A DNA stretch of 64,000 nt from Undibacterium pigrum (GTDB lineage: Bacteria; Pseudomonadota; Gammaproteobacteria; Burkholderiales; Burkholderiaceae_D), in contig NZ_QJKB01000004.1 in the NCBI RefSeq assembly GCF_003201815.1, forward strand, positions 310,001 through 374,000, written 5' to 3'. Position numbers and translations under genes: made by a program. Positions 17,156-26,405 of this stretch are shown one piece after another (positions within the stretch are counted from its first letter, which is position 1; the number at the start of each line of letters is the position of its first letter). Below the pieces are notes generated by a model. That model searched no databases and had not been told where the DNA came from. It saw nothing but the letters and a program-made list of their open reading frames with translations.

Positions 17156-18196
17156 TCAGTATGCCTTTTGCACTATCAATCCCATGGAAGTAACCACATA
17201 TCTTTCTATCTGCAGGCGTAAATGGGTATCATGTATATAGGGCGCGAGATCGACATGACCATCGGCATAGCCATCGCCTTCACGCCAGTCCATCTCCACA
17301 TGGTGTCCCAGAGCGCGCAGGGTAGTGATGATGTCCTCGATATCACGCTTGCGGTATAGCACGGTGTCGCCGGTTTCTACGGTATCTTCATTCGAGGATA
17401 AATTGAATTCTGTCGTATGTACCGCATAGCCACCGGGCTTGAGGCAATGCATGGCGTTGTAGACGAATTCCTTGCCGTGTTCTATTGAGCCCAGATGTTC
17501 AAAGGCGCAGGAAGACCAGAGGAAATCAAATTTTCCATGAAACGCCGGATCTATATGATTCATGTCAGCAAATTTGAATTCCACCAGGCGGCGTAATTCG
17601 CTGTCATCACAAAGATTTCTCTGGTTGATCGCCTCAAAGCCACTCGCATGCTGTATGGTCTCTACCCAGCCTTTGGCCTGCGCTGCCTCGGTAAACAAAT
17701 CTGTAGCGACCATGTTCGGGCCATGGGTGGCAAATAGCGCTGTCAGTGGTTCTGTGCCTACGGCGAAACCTAGACCCAGTTTTCCGTCTTGTAGCATTCC
17801 GCGCTCTTTCAATGCTTGTGCGATGAAAGCCCATTCCCAGATTTTTCTATGCATATGACCCGGGCTGTCCTTCATGCGTACTGCCCAATTCTCAAAAACG
17901 TCTGTGCGCATCATTTGCTCTGTACAAATGGCAGAGGTGAGCATGGCAGTGAGTGGCGCTGGCGGCGAATGCTGATAATCATGGCTGGGTTTGAAAGCAC
18001 TTTGCCAGGCGTGTATTTTCTCCAAGGGGTCTTCGATTACTGGCTGCTGCGGAACTTGAGGCTCCATGGACGGAGCTGTTTTTGGTGGAGGAGGCAGAAA
18101 TCGCTGCCTTATCCTGGCAGCCAGGTCAGATTCTCTGAACTCTGTTGGAAGAACTCGCCAAACTGGTAAAGCCAACTTCAAGATGCTGGATTTCAT
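17156..18196 (-). CDS. Class I SAM-dependent methyltransferase
   Basis: A 346-residue protein. After about 100 residues of basic and proline-rich N-terminus (RFLPPPPKTAPSM) comes a Rossmann-type methyltransferase core: glycine motif LGLGFAVGTEPLTALFA (about 170-190), acidic VATDLF, and 'FDFLWSSCAFEHLGSIEHG' resembling motif IV with a following 'LKPGGYAVHTTEF'. The substrate is unknown. Relatives often sit near cell-surface sugar genes, but none are here. The frame is open to a TTG at 18271; the ATG at 18196 (MKSSILK) is preferred although its ribosome site is poor. It stands alone on this strand. Confidence 0.78.
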   Translation of the reverse strand: MKSSILKLALPVWRVLPTEFRESDLAARIRQRFLPPPPKTAPSMEPQVPQQPVIEDPLEKIHAWQSAFKPSHDYQHSPPAPLTAMLTSAICTEQMMRTDVFENWAVRMKDSPGHMHRKIWEWAFIAQALKERGMLQDGKLGLGFAVGTEPLTALFATHGPNMVATDLFTEAAQAKGWVETIQHASGFEAINQRNLCDDSELRRLVEFKFADMNHIDPAFHGKFDFLWSSCAFEHLGSIEHGKEFVYNAMHCLKPGGYAVHTTEFNLSSNEDTVETGDTVLYRKRDIEDIITTLRALGHHVEMDWREGDGYADGHVDLAPYIHDTHLRLQIERYVVTSMGLIVQKAY

Positions 18197-18445
18197 GATG
18201 AAACGCTTCAGTGAGATAGTTGAATTGCCGGGATTGGCAGTTGAGTGCCAGAGCAAAGCAAGGGGATACAAATATTCTTTGATGGCAATGTTTTTATAGC
18301 AATCATTATTTTAATATTTTGACTATCATTTTTTTCAATTGACAGAGTTATTATTCCAGATTAGTGAATTACTTGCTTGCCAGCTATGCTGCTTCACTTT
18401 TGGATTAGTGGTAAATTCGATTTGTATTGTTTATTGAGATTACAA

Positions 18446-19534
18446 ATGAAATTAATGTTGGATATCGTGGTTACCCTGGCCCTGCTGATCTGGCCTTTGC
18501 TCATGATGATGTCGCCGATGTTGTTTGGTGCACCTGGCTCGGAAGACAGTAAATCCGGGCTGTTTTTTTTACTGCTGATTATTTTTTACCCCGTCATTAT
18601 TTTCCTTTGCTACAAACTGGCGGGGGCCAGCTATTTCCGTTTTTCGACGAGTAATGCCTGGTTGTGGAGTGCTGGCCTGACAATGTTTGTTGCTGTGCTT
18701 TTTGGATATCCGCGCCACGTCATGAATGTCATTGCAGGCGTATCCGGCACTGGTTATTTTGTGAAGGAAGACAAGGTTTATTACAATGGCAAAATCATGG
18801 CGGGAGCCAGTGCTGCCACTTTCAAAACCTTAGGGACGCAATATCCCCGTTATGCCAGGGATGAAAAGCAGGTTTATTTTGACGGACGGCTTATAGCAAA
18901 TGCCGATGCTGCCAGCTTTAGCGGCGTCAGCAACCCTTCAACGCAGGCAGGAGAAAAAAACTCACCATTGTTCTGGAAAGACAAGACTCATGTCTACCTG
19001 GAAGGCCATGCCTTGCCAGGCGCTAATCCTGCAGAATTCCGTCATCTGGGTGGCCGCTATGGCAGCGATGCACGGCAAGTTTATTTTGACAAGCAAGTCT
19101 TGCAAGGTGCAAATCCCACTACTTTCCAGTTGTTCAATGCTGATATGGCGAAAGACGACAAGCAGATTTATATCTTCGACAAAGTCGGTAAGCTGGCCGG
19201 CCCGGTCTCCGCATTCCGCTTGTTATCAGAACAGGACCTGGCGGTGTATGGTACGGATGGCGTACACGTGTATGCAGTATTCTTTACTGCGGCAGAGCCT
19301 TTGCAAATAGTCAGGGATGCTGATCCTGCCACCTTCAAAACCCTGGAACGCGCTTATGCCAGGGATGACAAACATATCTATTACCGGGATTCCAGCCCGG
19401 GTAAAGTGATCTTGCTGGAAGAGGTGGATGCAGGCAGTTTTGTCACAGGTTATTACGATGCTGCAACAAAATCTGATGCGCATGACCACTCTCGCTATTA
19501 TTTGAACGGCAAGCTGGTGACGACAAAAAAATAG
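18446..19534 (+). CDS. DKNYY-repeat membrane protein
   Basis: A 362-residue protein with three predicted membrane helices at about 5-25, 38-58 and 72-92, followed by a large extracytoplasmic part. That part is made of about seven repeats of the DKNYY family type, each with a core like 'DEKQVYFDGRLI' or 'DDKHIYYRD' and an 'A..ATFKTL' link. DKNYY proteins are usually surface or periplasmic and their function is unknown. An upstream TTG (18377) keeps the frame open, but the ATG at 18446 places the first helix at the N-terminus and is preferred. The neighbours are unrelated. Family call is fairly sure, role is not known. Confidence 0.8.
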   Translation: MKLMLDIVVTLALLIWPLLMMMSPMLFGAPGSEDSKSGLFFLLLIIFYPVIIFLCYKLAGASYFRFSTSNAWLWSAGLTMFVAVLFGYPRHVMNVIAGVSGTGYFVKEDKVYYNGKIMAGASAATFKTLGTQYPRYARDEKQVYFDGRLIANADAASFSGVSNPSTQAGEKNSPLFWKDKTHVYLEGHALPGANPAEFRHLGGRYGSDARQVYFDKQVLQGANPTTFQLFNADMAKDDKQIYIFDKVGKLAGPVSAFRLLSEQDLAVYGTDGVHVYAVFFTAAEPLQIVRDADPATFKTLERAYARDDKHIYYRDSSPGKVILLEEVDAGSFVTGYYDAATKSDAHDHSRYYLNGKLVTTKK

Positions 19535-19620
19535 GAAGATACATATTCAGGTGGTTATTTGTGAGAAGTTAAGACTATAATTTTTTAATATTGACGCACG
19601 ACAACCAGGGATACCCCAAG

Positions 19621-20727
19621 ATGAATACAGCCAATAGCGTTGACAGCTTCACTTGTCCCGAATTCCTGGCCATGGAGCGCACCATCATTGATGACTTTGT
19701 CGATTGCACGCGTGAGGCTTGCGAAGAGGCAGAGGCCTGTGTCAAGGAACTGGATAATGATGGCGGAGCCGCTTATGTGCATCGCCTGTTCCGCGCCATG
19801 CATTCGCTCAAGGGCAATTGTCAGATGGTGGGCCTGACACCTTTTGTCGAGCTTTTGCATCGGGTTGAAGAAATCGTCGCCAGGGTCAGGGCTGAGCAAG
19901 ATCCATATTTCCGGGAATTGGGTGAATTTCTTTTGCTGGCGATTGATGAAGTCGAGGATTTGCTGAATCACTTGATTGCCCATGGCAGCACCAGCGATGT
20001 GCGCCGTAAAAAGCTCTACGAATTATGTGACACCTTACAAAAAAGCAGTAGCCGTGGCTTCCAGCCTCAGCAGTTTAAAGACGCAATTGCTTTGCTGGAC
20101 GGCAAAGTCAGTAGCAAAGAGACCGTCAGCAAGGCACCGAGGGTGATGCTGGAATTGCAGGACGACATGCTCATGATGCGCAAGTTTGCCCAGCAAATCG
20201 ATAACCTCAGTATCTACAGAAAAAATCGCAGTGAACAAGCGGCACAATTGACGGCATCCCTGAATGAGGCCCTGGGTAATCCTGTCGATGCGCGGCAATT
20301 GCAGGCCGCTTCATTGATGCACGATGTGGGCATGAGTTTTATACCGCATAGCATTTTCAATAAAGAAGGTGGCTTGTCCAGGGAAGAGTTGAAGATAGTG
20401 CAGGAGCATGTGGTTACGGGCGCCCAGATGCTATTACGCTTTGGTGGCTGGGATGAGGCGGCACGCATCGTACTGGACCATCATGAGCGGTACGATGGCT
20501 ATGGTTATCCAAATGGCTTGACGGGCAAGAACATACACCCGGGCGCACGCATGCTGGCAATCGTGGATACTTTTTGCTCTATCACCAATGAGCGTTCAGA
20601 TCGCAGTTATAAGCGTAGTTTGTTGAGTGCGATTTCAGAAATCAACGCCAATATAGAAAGCCAGTTTGATCCACAGATGGTTGAGATGTTCAATGATGTA
20701 GTGCGCAAGCTGATTGCCAAACAATAG
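19621..20727 (+). CDS. Hpt and HD-GYP domain protein, probable c-di-GMP phosphodiesterase
   Basis: A 368-residue signalling protein. The N-terminal Hpt domain (about 10-125) has its phospho-accepting histidine H61 in HSLKGN, so it can take part in a phosphorelay. A short linker leads to an HD-GYP domain (about 195-365) with HD at 234-235 (LMHDVGM) and HHERYDGYGYP at 287-297. Two positions depart from the usual pattern: HDVGM replaces HDxGK, and the late DxFDA/RPYR motif reads DTFCSITNERSDRSYK. Activity may therefore be altered. A diguanylate cyclase lies 0.7 kb downstream. The ATG at 19621 is chosen over the upstream open frame start at 19591. Confidence 0.85.
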   Translation: MNTANSVDSFTCPEFLAMERTIIDDFVDCTREACEEAEACVKELDNDGGAAYVHRLFRAMHSLKGNCQMVGLTPFVELLHRVEEIVARVRAEQDPYFRELGEFLLLAIDEVEDLLNHLIAHGSTSDVRRKKLYELCDTLQKSSSRGFQPQQFKDAIALLDGKVSSKETVSKAPRVMLELQDDMLMMRKFAQQIDNLSIYRKNRSEQAAQLTASLNEALGNPVDARQLQAASLMHDVGMSFIPHSIFNKEGGLSREELKIVQEHVVTGAQMLLRFGGWDEAARIVLDHHERYDGYGYPNGLTGKNIHPGARMLAIVDTFCSITNERSDRSYKRSLLSAISEINANIESQFDPQMVEMFNDVVRKLIAKQ

Positions 20728-20751
20728 TTGTTTGTTATTTATTCATCAGAG

Positions 20752-21294
20752 ATGCAAATAAAAAATTCACTGGAAATTTCACATAAGGATGTCAGCCTGC
20801 GCAATATACGCCGCAGTGATGCGCAAGCCTGGTATGACTATCTCAAAAATCCGGATGTAATCAGGCATACCAGCTGGAATCTTCATAATGCTGAGGACTT
20901 ATTGGCTCAGTTCAGTCTCTATGAAAGTGATGAGATGAACTCGCCCATTCGTCTTGCCATCGTCAGCAAAGAGCATGACAGCCTGATAGGCACAGTGGGT
21001 TTTCATACTATCTCGGACATCAACCGCAGTGCGGAGCTGGCTTATGACCTGGCACCAGAATACTGGGGCAAGGGCGTCATGCAGCCAGCTGCACTGGCAC
21101 TCTGTGACTGGGGTTTCCGGCAGGCTGGCTATAACCGTATCCAGGCGACTGTGCTGGAAACCAATTCCCATTCCATACAACTGCTGGAGCGCATGGGCTT
21201 TGAACGTGAAGGCTATTTGCGGGCTTTTCGCATGGTGCGTGGCACCCCTGGTAATTTCTGGATGTATGCATGTTTACATCCTGACATTGCCTGA
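20752..21294 (+). CDS. GNAT-family N-acetyltransferase, RimJ/RimL-like
   Basis: A 180-residue acetyltransferase resembling the RimJ/RimL/SpeG branch: N-terminal VSLRNIRRSDAQAWYDYL, the strand 'AELAYDLAPEYWGKGVMQPAALAL' with the acetyl-CoA pyrophosphate loop (WGKGVMQPA, a Q/R-x-x-G-x-A variant), and 'NRIQATVLETNSHSIQLLERMGFEREG'. The target amine is unknown. No good ribosome site precedes the ATG at 20752. A TTG immediately after the stop of the HD-GYP gene (20728) is an alternative that would couple the two genes. Confidence 0.85.
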   Translation: MQIKNSLEISHKDVSLRNIRRSDAQAWYDYLKNPDVIRHTSWNLHNAEDLLAQFSLYESDEMNSPIRLAIVSKEHDSLIGTVGFHTISDINRSAELAYDLAPEYWGKGVMQPAALALCDWGFRQAGYNRIQATVLETNSHSIQLLERMGFEREGYLRAFRMVRGTPGNFWMYACLHPDIA

Positions 21295-21450
21295 TATTGC
21301 TGGTGGACAAACAAATCTTTACACCGAATTAACAAGATTGTTTTTTTCACGCAATGCCTGTTGCATAGTGTTGGACATATGCTTGTAGCTTGAGTTAGGC
21401 TGGCATTGAACAGCTTCCTGCCTTGCAGGGACGATAGCCGGGAAAACAGC

Positions 21451-22428
21451 ATGTTGTTAAAACGCTCAAAAGAAGAAGTAGTCTTGCTCATGCTTTGTGG
21501 CCTGAGCATACCGAGCATCCTTCCTTTCGGCATAGTGCGTCTGTTCCAGGGCAATTTTTTGATGGCGACAGTCGATCTGCTGATCGTGCTGGGTATGCTG
21601 TGCATCATTGTTTTTGTCTGGCGCACGCGTAAGGTACGTCTGGCCGGTATTGCCGTCACGGTGTTTTACTCCATGGGCATGCTGGCCGCAGTGTATGTCA
21701 AGGGTGTGCCTATCGCATATTGGGTGTATCCCACCATGATCGCTGCTTTCTTTATACTCAGGGCGAAAGAAGCACTGATCATCAATAGCGTTTCATTGAT
21801 CGTGCTGGTCGTGATCTTGCGTAATGCCATGCTGTTGCTGGATTTGTCCAGCCTGGTTGTAACGCTGGTGTTGATCAATCTGTTTTCTTATATTTTTTCT
21901 GACCGCACCAGTCTCCAGCATTTTGAATTGAACCAGCAGGCAGAAAAAGACTTTTTAACCGGTGCTGGCAACCGCCGTGCGTTTGACAAGCAGCTACAGA
22001 CTATCTGCGCCAAGGATGAAGTACATACTGATGTTTGCATCCTGATACTTGATCTTGACCACTTCAAAAAAATCAATGACCAGTTTGGCCACATGGTGGG
22101 TGACCAGGTGTTGATACAGTTTTGCGCATTGCTGCGTTCACGCATACGCACGGCAGATTGCTTTTTCCGCTATGGTGGCGAAGAATTTGTCGTCATTGCC
22201 ATGGGGGCAGACGATATTGCCGCAGCCAGGTTTGCCGAGGAATTGCGCACCCTGGTAGAAAAGGCACAATTGCTGCGTGATTATCCGGTTACCGTATCCA
22301 TAGGAGTGGCAAAGAAAATCGCAGGGGAAGATGGTCAGGCTTGGTTCCAGCGTGCTGATACCATGCTTTATGAAGCAAAACTGGCTGGGCGCAATGCGGT
22401 GCGCGTGGCTGTCAATGACAGCGTTTGA
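21451..22428 (+). CDS. Membrane-bound GGDEF diguanylate cyclase
   Basis: A 325-residue protein with five or six membrane helices (about 10-150), without an obvious ligand domain, then a GGDEF domain (about 160-320). The active-site motif is GGEEF at 242-246, a functional variant, and the product-inhibition I-site RTAD lies exactly five residues before it (233-236). LDLDHFKKINDQFGH and VTVSIGV are intact. It should make c-di-GMP from GTP. The Hpt-HD-GYP gene 0.7 kb upstream is its functional opposite. ATG at 21451 is preferred over the TTG at 21406. Confidence 0.92.
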   Translation: MLLKRSKEEVVLLMLCGLSIPSILPFGIVRLFQGNFLMATVDLLIVLGMLCIIVFVWRTRKVRLAGIAVTVFYSMGMLAAVYVKGVPIAYWVYPTMIAAFFILRAKEALIINSVSLIVLVVILRNAMLLLDLSSLVVTLVLINLFSYIFSDRTSLQHFELNQQAEKDFLTGAGNRRAFDKQLQTICAKDEVHTDVCILILDLDHFKKINDQFGHMVGDQVLIQFCALLRSRIRTADCFFRYGGEEFVVIAMGADDIAAARFAEELRTLVEKAQLLRDYPVTVSIGVAKKIAGEDGQAWFQRADTMLYEAKLAGRNAVRVAVNDSV

Positions 22429-22458
22429 ACTCAAGCCTCACTAAAGGCCACTACAGCC

Positions 22459-23079
22459 TCAAGCTTGCTGGTCTGGCTGATCAGCGGAAGCAGTAATGTC
22501 ATTGGCGACGACAATCTGTTTTTCCAGCTCACTGTCAGGGCGATAACTCCAGGCTGGCATGAACAGCAAGACAAATAAAGATGCCAGGGCCGTAATGACA
22601 CTGATCCAGATGACAAACTGGTTGGCCGCGATGCGCTCAGGGTAGATATGAATGACAGCACCCAGACCTATGGCATTGGCGGCAGCCACCAGTACCGCAC
22701 AGGCATAATCCTGGAAACGCCTGGCCTTGTTGGCGCTCCTGGCCCAGCGTGGGTCAGTGTTATAGCTGGGCAGGTGCAGGTGGGCATCTTCCAGCCTTTC
22801 CAGAGTTGCCAGGAAATGGCGCAAATTCGTGATCGAGCGTTCTGCCTTGTAATTCAAAAAAGTCAGGCAAATCGATGCGACAGGAAAACCCATGACCAGC
22901 CATTCTACCGGCAGCTTGCTGCTGGGCTCACCTGGTTTCAGGGCCACCAGCGCAGCCAGCAGACTGACCACAAGGGTCACATACAGAGCCAGCGCCTGAT
23001 GTCTTTGTGCTATGCGGGTATTGACTTCCTGGTTGGCGGCGATGAAACGGTAATTGGCATCAACATGGGATTTTGACAT
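22459..23079 (-). CDS. Membrane protein of unknown function
   Basis: A 206-residue protein with four predicted membrane helices in two hairpins (about 35-55, 62-85, 130-155, 160-180) separated by a conserved-looking polar loop 'ERSITNLRHFLATLERLEDAHLHLPSYN' that I cannot place. It begins MSKSHVDANYRFIAANQEVN. I do not recognise a family. It is last in the minus-strand export operon, after the barrel gene. The frame is open upstream to a TTG overlapping the barrel stop (23181), and that stretch contains a 12-bp tandem repeat that would encode FSDD units, so an N-terminal extension of 34 residues is possible. Confidence 0.65.
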   Translation of the reverse strand: MSKSHVDANYRFIAANQEVNTRIAQRHQALALYVTLVVSLLAALVALKPGEPSSKLPVEWLVMGFPVASICLTFLNYKAERSITNLRHFLATLERLEDAHLHLPSYNTDPRWARSANKARRFQDYACAVLVAAANAIGLGAVIHIYPERIAANQFVIWISVITALASLFVLLFMPAWSYRPDSELEKQIVVANDITASADQPDQQA

Positions 23080-23110
23080 GGGGCGGCTTTCAGCGATTTG
23101 GAGCAAGTCG

Positions 23111-23158
23111 CCATTATCGCTTAAATCGTCGCTGAAATCGTCGCTGAAATTTATGCTG
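23111..23158. repeat. 12-bp tandem repeat
   Basis: Two exact units AAATCGTCGCTG (23123-23134, 23135-23146) are flanked by a degenerate unit on each side. The period is a multiple of three and in frame with a possible N-terminal extension of the membrane protein, where it would encode acidic FSDD repeats. Confidence 0.6.
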
Positions 23159-23177
23159 AAACTGCCTGTCACTACAT

Positions 23178-24431
23178 TCAAAATGCCCAGGTAGCAGAAA
23201 CATATGCCGTTTTGCTATCTGGCAGCTGCGCCAGTATTGCCTTGCTTGGGCCGCCATAAATACGCAAACCGCCATTGATGCTGATGCGGTCACCCTGCCA
23301 GCCCAGTGCTGCGGTGATGATGCGGCCATTGTCCTCTGGTGTCCACAGTATATCCAGCGAGGGTTGCCAGTCATTTTTTTGCCAGCTCCAGCGTGCAAAC
23401 ACATTCTTGCGACGTATATTGCCAGAGGCTGACAAGGCCTGGGTTTGCCAGGCCAGGTTATATGCGATGACTTGCTGCATTTGCGGCAAATAATTGACGC
23501 TGCCTTGCAAAGCAAGATTGCGCTTATTCCAGTCTTGCCATTCGCGGTCTGACAAGGCCGTGCCATCCCACCAGGCTTCGAGGAAAAAACTGTGCTGCGA
23601 TTCTGTCGTGTAGTTCGCACCCAGCATGGCTTGCACGACATTGTTTTGCGTATTATTTTGCCAGGGGCTGGTGCGCTGCAGCAAGCTAGTATCTGCATTC
23701 ATGCGCAAACCTGTATTTTTTTTCATAAAACGCAAGGAGCCGTGTATCTCCATTTCATCTGTCGCGACCCATGACGCCGCAGCGCCCAGGCTGCCACCAC
23801 TCTTTTGGCCATAGCGGCCAAAGCCATGCAAATCGACGCCGCCAGTATGATGATAAACTCGTGCTGCCAGCGCCTGTTCATCTGCTATGTCCGTCGTTGC
23901 AGCATGGCCGGGATTAACCCAGACCATGGACAATGAGGTATTCGCATTGAAATATTCAAGGCTGGCCAAGGGTTTGCCGATGACAGTTGTGCTGATCAGT
24001 GAACGACGCTTTTCCTGCGCCACTACATCATTAGGACGAAAGCCATAACCCACATCCCAGGCAATGGTTTTTTTACCGGCACTGAACTGCCATGCGCCAT
24101 CGCCAAGGCTGCCATACAATTCATTGAGCCATGCCGTGGCCTGAGTGCGCCCGCCATCATGGATCTGTCCCTGCAAGGTCGCAACAGCATTAATGCCTTT
24201 GCCACGGGCGCGCAATTCGGTTTCCATTACACCCAGTTGTGTATTCTTGCTGGATAAGCCCGGCACCAGTTGATTGGCAATCGCCAAAGGACTGGCGCTA
24301 TTGCTGGTATAGCTATTGACCAGGCCACGCATCTGACCGCTGACTTCTGCATCTTCAGCCCTGGCAAAAGCAGGCGTGCAGAGCAGGGCAGCCAGCAAGC
24401 TTGCCAGGGCTGGGGTTTTCAAATCAGGCAT
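23178..24431 (-). CDS. Predicted outer-membrane beta-barrel protein
   Basis: A 417-residue exported protein. The signal peptide (1-26, ending TPAFARAED) is followed by alternating amphipathic strands rich in aromatic and glycine residues (SLGAAASWVATDEMEIHGSL, RKNVFARWSWQKN) and it ends in TAYVSATWAF, the terminal phenylalanine that targets barrels to the BAM machine. The family is not recognised by name. Position in an operon with a LolA-like carrier and an ABC transporter suggests it receives or exports the transported molecule at the outer membrane. ATG at 24431 lies 2 bases after the upstream gene's stop, so translation is likely coupled. Confidence 0.75.
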   Translation of the reverse strand: MPDLKTPALASLLAALLCTPAFARAEDAEVSGQMRGLVNSYTSNSASPLAIANQLVPGLSSKNTQLGVMETELRARGKGINAVATLQGQIHDGGRTQATAWLNELYGSLGDGAWQFSAGKKTIAWDVGYGFRPNDVVAQEKRRSLISTTVIGKPLASLEYFNANTSLSMVWVNPGHAATTDIADEQALAARVYHHTGGVDLHGFGRYGQKSGGSLGAAASWVATDEMEIHGSLRFMKKNTGLRMNADTSLLQRTSPWQNNTQNNVVQAMLGANYTTESQHSFFLEAWWDGTALSDREWQDWNKRNLALQGSVNYLPQMQQVIAYNLAWQTQALSASGNIRRKNVFARWSWQKNDWQPSLDILWTPEDNGRIITAALGWQGDRISINGGLRIYGGPSKAILAQLPDSKTAYVSATWAF

Positions 24432-24433
24432 GA

Positions 24434-25174
24434 TCACTCCAGGCTGGGGTTCTTGGCCAGGAACATGGGGTTCAGCCATTGTTCAGGCACCGTCTTTTGC
24501 TTGCGGCTGAGATAGCGCACACGTGTCTCTTTGTGGCTGCTCAATTGATCCAGCAAGATCATTTCGGATACCGCAGTTGGTGCCTGTGGTTTGTCGAGAA
24601 CAAAGCTGGCTTGCTTGGCGAGTTTTTCTGACTGCACATACAAGTCCGCTTTGATCGGTTCGTGGCGGATCTTACCCAGCCACAGCTCTATGCGCTGATA
24701 AGCCACGGATTTACGCACGGCATTCAAACTCAGGTGCACACAGGGTTTGTCATTGCATTTTTCTTCGCCAACTATCTTGCCTGTGTAGTCTTGTGACCAG
24801 CTCATGGTCGCGATATCGCCGATAGAGGCATCCCCCAGTAATTTTTGCATGGGTGTGATGCGCAGCGGGCGCTGGCTGCCGGGCAAGAGCATCCAGAAAT
24901 CATCACCCAGCATCAAAACCTTTTGCCCTTTTTCTGCCGGGCTTTTCATGAGTACCAGAGATTGATGATTGACCTGCGAAAAAACCAGGTAATTTCTTTC
25001 TTTTTCCTTGCTACCATCCTTGGAAAAAGTGGTGATCTCGGTTTCTACCTGCATGTTTTCTGTACCGACCCTGAACTGATCAGCAGCTTTCAAGATATCA
25101 CTGACTTCATCTGCCCTGGCCAGACCTGTTGCTGCTGCCAGCAACAAGGCGGTGACGTGTATAGCTGTTTTCAT
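24434..25174 (-). CDS. LolA-like outer-membrane lipoprotein-sorting protein
   Basis: A 246-residue periplasmic protein. Signal peptide (1-20, ending LARADE) and a LolA/LolB-like half-barrel of the 'outer membrane lipoprotein-sorting protein' family: ENMQVETEITTFSKDG, KERNYLVF, EKGQKVLMLGDDFWMLLPGSQRPLRITP, then 'VRYLSRKQKTVPEQWLNP'. Two cysteines (EKCNDKPCVHL) could form a disulfide. LolA-fold proteins shuttle lipid-bearing cargo across the periplasm. It sits between an FtsX-type permease and a barrel, so it is likely the soluble carrier of a dedicated pathway separate from the essential LolA. The upstream frame contains extra codons; MKTAIHV at 25174 is the sensible start. Confidence 0.85.
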   Translation of the reverse strand: MKTAIHVTALLLAAATGLARADEVSDILKAADQFRVGTENMQVETEITTFSKDGSKEKERNYLVFSQVNHQSLVLMKSPAEKGQKVLMLGDDFWMLLPGSQRPLRITPMQKLLGDASIGDIATMSWSQDYTGKIVGEEKCNDKPCVHLSLNAVRKSVAYQRIELWLGKIRHEPIKADLYVQSEKLAKQASFVLDKPQAPTAVSEMILLDQLSSHKETRVRYLSRKQKTVPEQWLNPMFLAKNPSLE

Positions 25175-25187
25175 TTTTATTCCAGTT

Positions 25188-26405
25188 TTAGTTATGTGCA
25201 AGCGCATCGACGATAGGCTGGCGCAGGGTTTTGCGGGCGATGAAGGCTGACGACAGCATGGACAAGGCAATCATCATGAACACGGTGATTGCATACATGG
25301 CCGCATCTATCGTGATCAGTAAGGGGTAACCGCTGGAGCGTCCTGGTGGTGGTGGCATTTCTACCGGAAACACCATGAGCAGCAGCGCAACGGTGATCGC
25401 CAGCAAGGCACCAGCGATGGCACCTGTGCCACCCAGTATCATTCCTTCAAAAGAAAAGCTGCGTATCAGTTGCCCTGGCAAGGTACCCATGGCGCGCAGC
25501 GTGCCAACTTCACGGGTACGTTCTATGATGGCCATGGCCATGGCATTGGCAACTACGAACACCACGATGACACTGATGATGGCACCCAGAGCACCAAAGA
25601 TACGGTTATACAAATCGCGTACAGATTTATAAAAGAAGGCTTGTTCCAGCCAGTTTTGTACCGTCAGTTCAGGAAATACTTTTGCCAGTCTGGCTTGTGC
25701 AGGCAGGGTCGCATCCATGGAGTTCAGGAACACACCGAGACTGGAAATACGCTGGGTATTCAAGAGCTTTTGTGCAGTCTTGATATTCGAATACACCAGA
25801 CGCTTATCCAGCTCAGGCACGCCGGTGGATACCAGACCCTTGACGGTGACATCAACCGCATTCAGGGCACCATCAGTGGTGCTGGCCATCAACGTCAGAC
25901 TGCTGCCGGGTTTGGCCTTCAGGCTGCGTGCCAGTGCGTCACCCAGGACGATTTCTGCTTCTGCTGATTCGGTTTGCAGCAATTCACCTTCTTTCAATGT
26001 CAGGGTAGGGCCTTTGACCGAGAATTCGGCATCAGGGTCTATACCTACTGCCATCATGATGGTCGATTTGTCGCCATTGCTGATCAGGCCGCTATATTCT
26101 ATGCGTGGCAAGACATAGCGCACGGCTGGGTCAGCCAGCAGCTTGCTTTGCAGGGCTGCTGCATTTTCCAGACCATATTGCAGTGGCACATCCTGGTCAC
26201 TGGTGAAATGCTGGGGTTTGCCTATGGTCAGGTGACCAGTGCTGCGTGCAGATATCTGCGCCAGGCCTTCATAAGTCGAATAGGCAAAGCCACCGGCCAG
26301 CAGGATAGCCGCTGTACCTAGCGCAGCGATGACCACGGTAATGGCAGAACGGCGGCGGTTGCGCAGGGTATTGTAAAAGGCGAATTTGAGCCAGCTGAGT
26401 TTCAT
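25188..26405 (-). CDS. ABC transporter permease, FtsX/LolE type
   Basis: A 405-residue permease. One membrane helix at 18-40, a long periplasmic MacB-like domain (about 45-260), and three helices clustered at the C-terminus (about 270-295, 320-350, 370-395): the FtsX layout. Members extract lipoproteins or lipids from the inner membrane or act as mechanotransmitters. The start codon overlaps the ATPase stop by 4 bases (ATGA), so it is surely cotranslated with it. The next gene, the LolA-like carrier, begins 13 bases downstream. There is one permease gene, so a homodimer like LolF is expected. Confidence 0.92.
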   Translation of the reverse strand: MKLSWLKFAFYNTLRNRRRSAITVVIAALGTAAILLAGGFAYSTYEGLAQISARSTGHLTIGKPQHFTSDQDVPLQYGLENAAALQSKLLADPAVRYVLPRIEYSGLISNGDKSTIMMAVGIDPDAEFSVKGPTLTLKEGELLQTESAEAEIVLGDALARSLKAKPGSSLTLMASTTDGALNAVDVTVKGLVSTGVPELDKRLVYSNIKTAQKLLNTQRISSLGVFLNSMDATLPAQARLAKVFPELTVQNWLEQAFFYKSVRDLYNRIFGALGAIISVIVVFVVANAMAMAIIERTREVGTLRAMGTLPGQLIRSFSFEGMILGGTGAIAGALLAITVALLLMVFPVEMPPPPGRSSGYPLLITIDAAMYAITVFMMIALSMLSSAFIARKTLRQPIVDALAHN

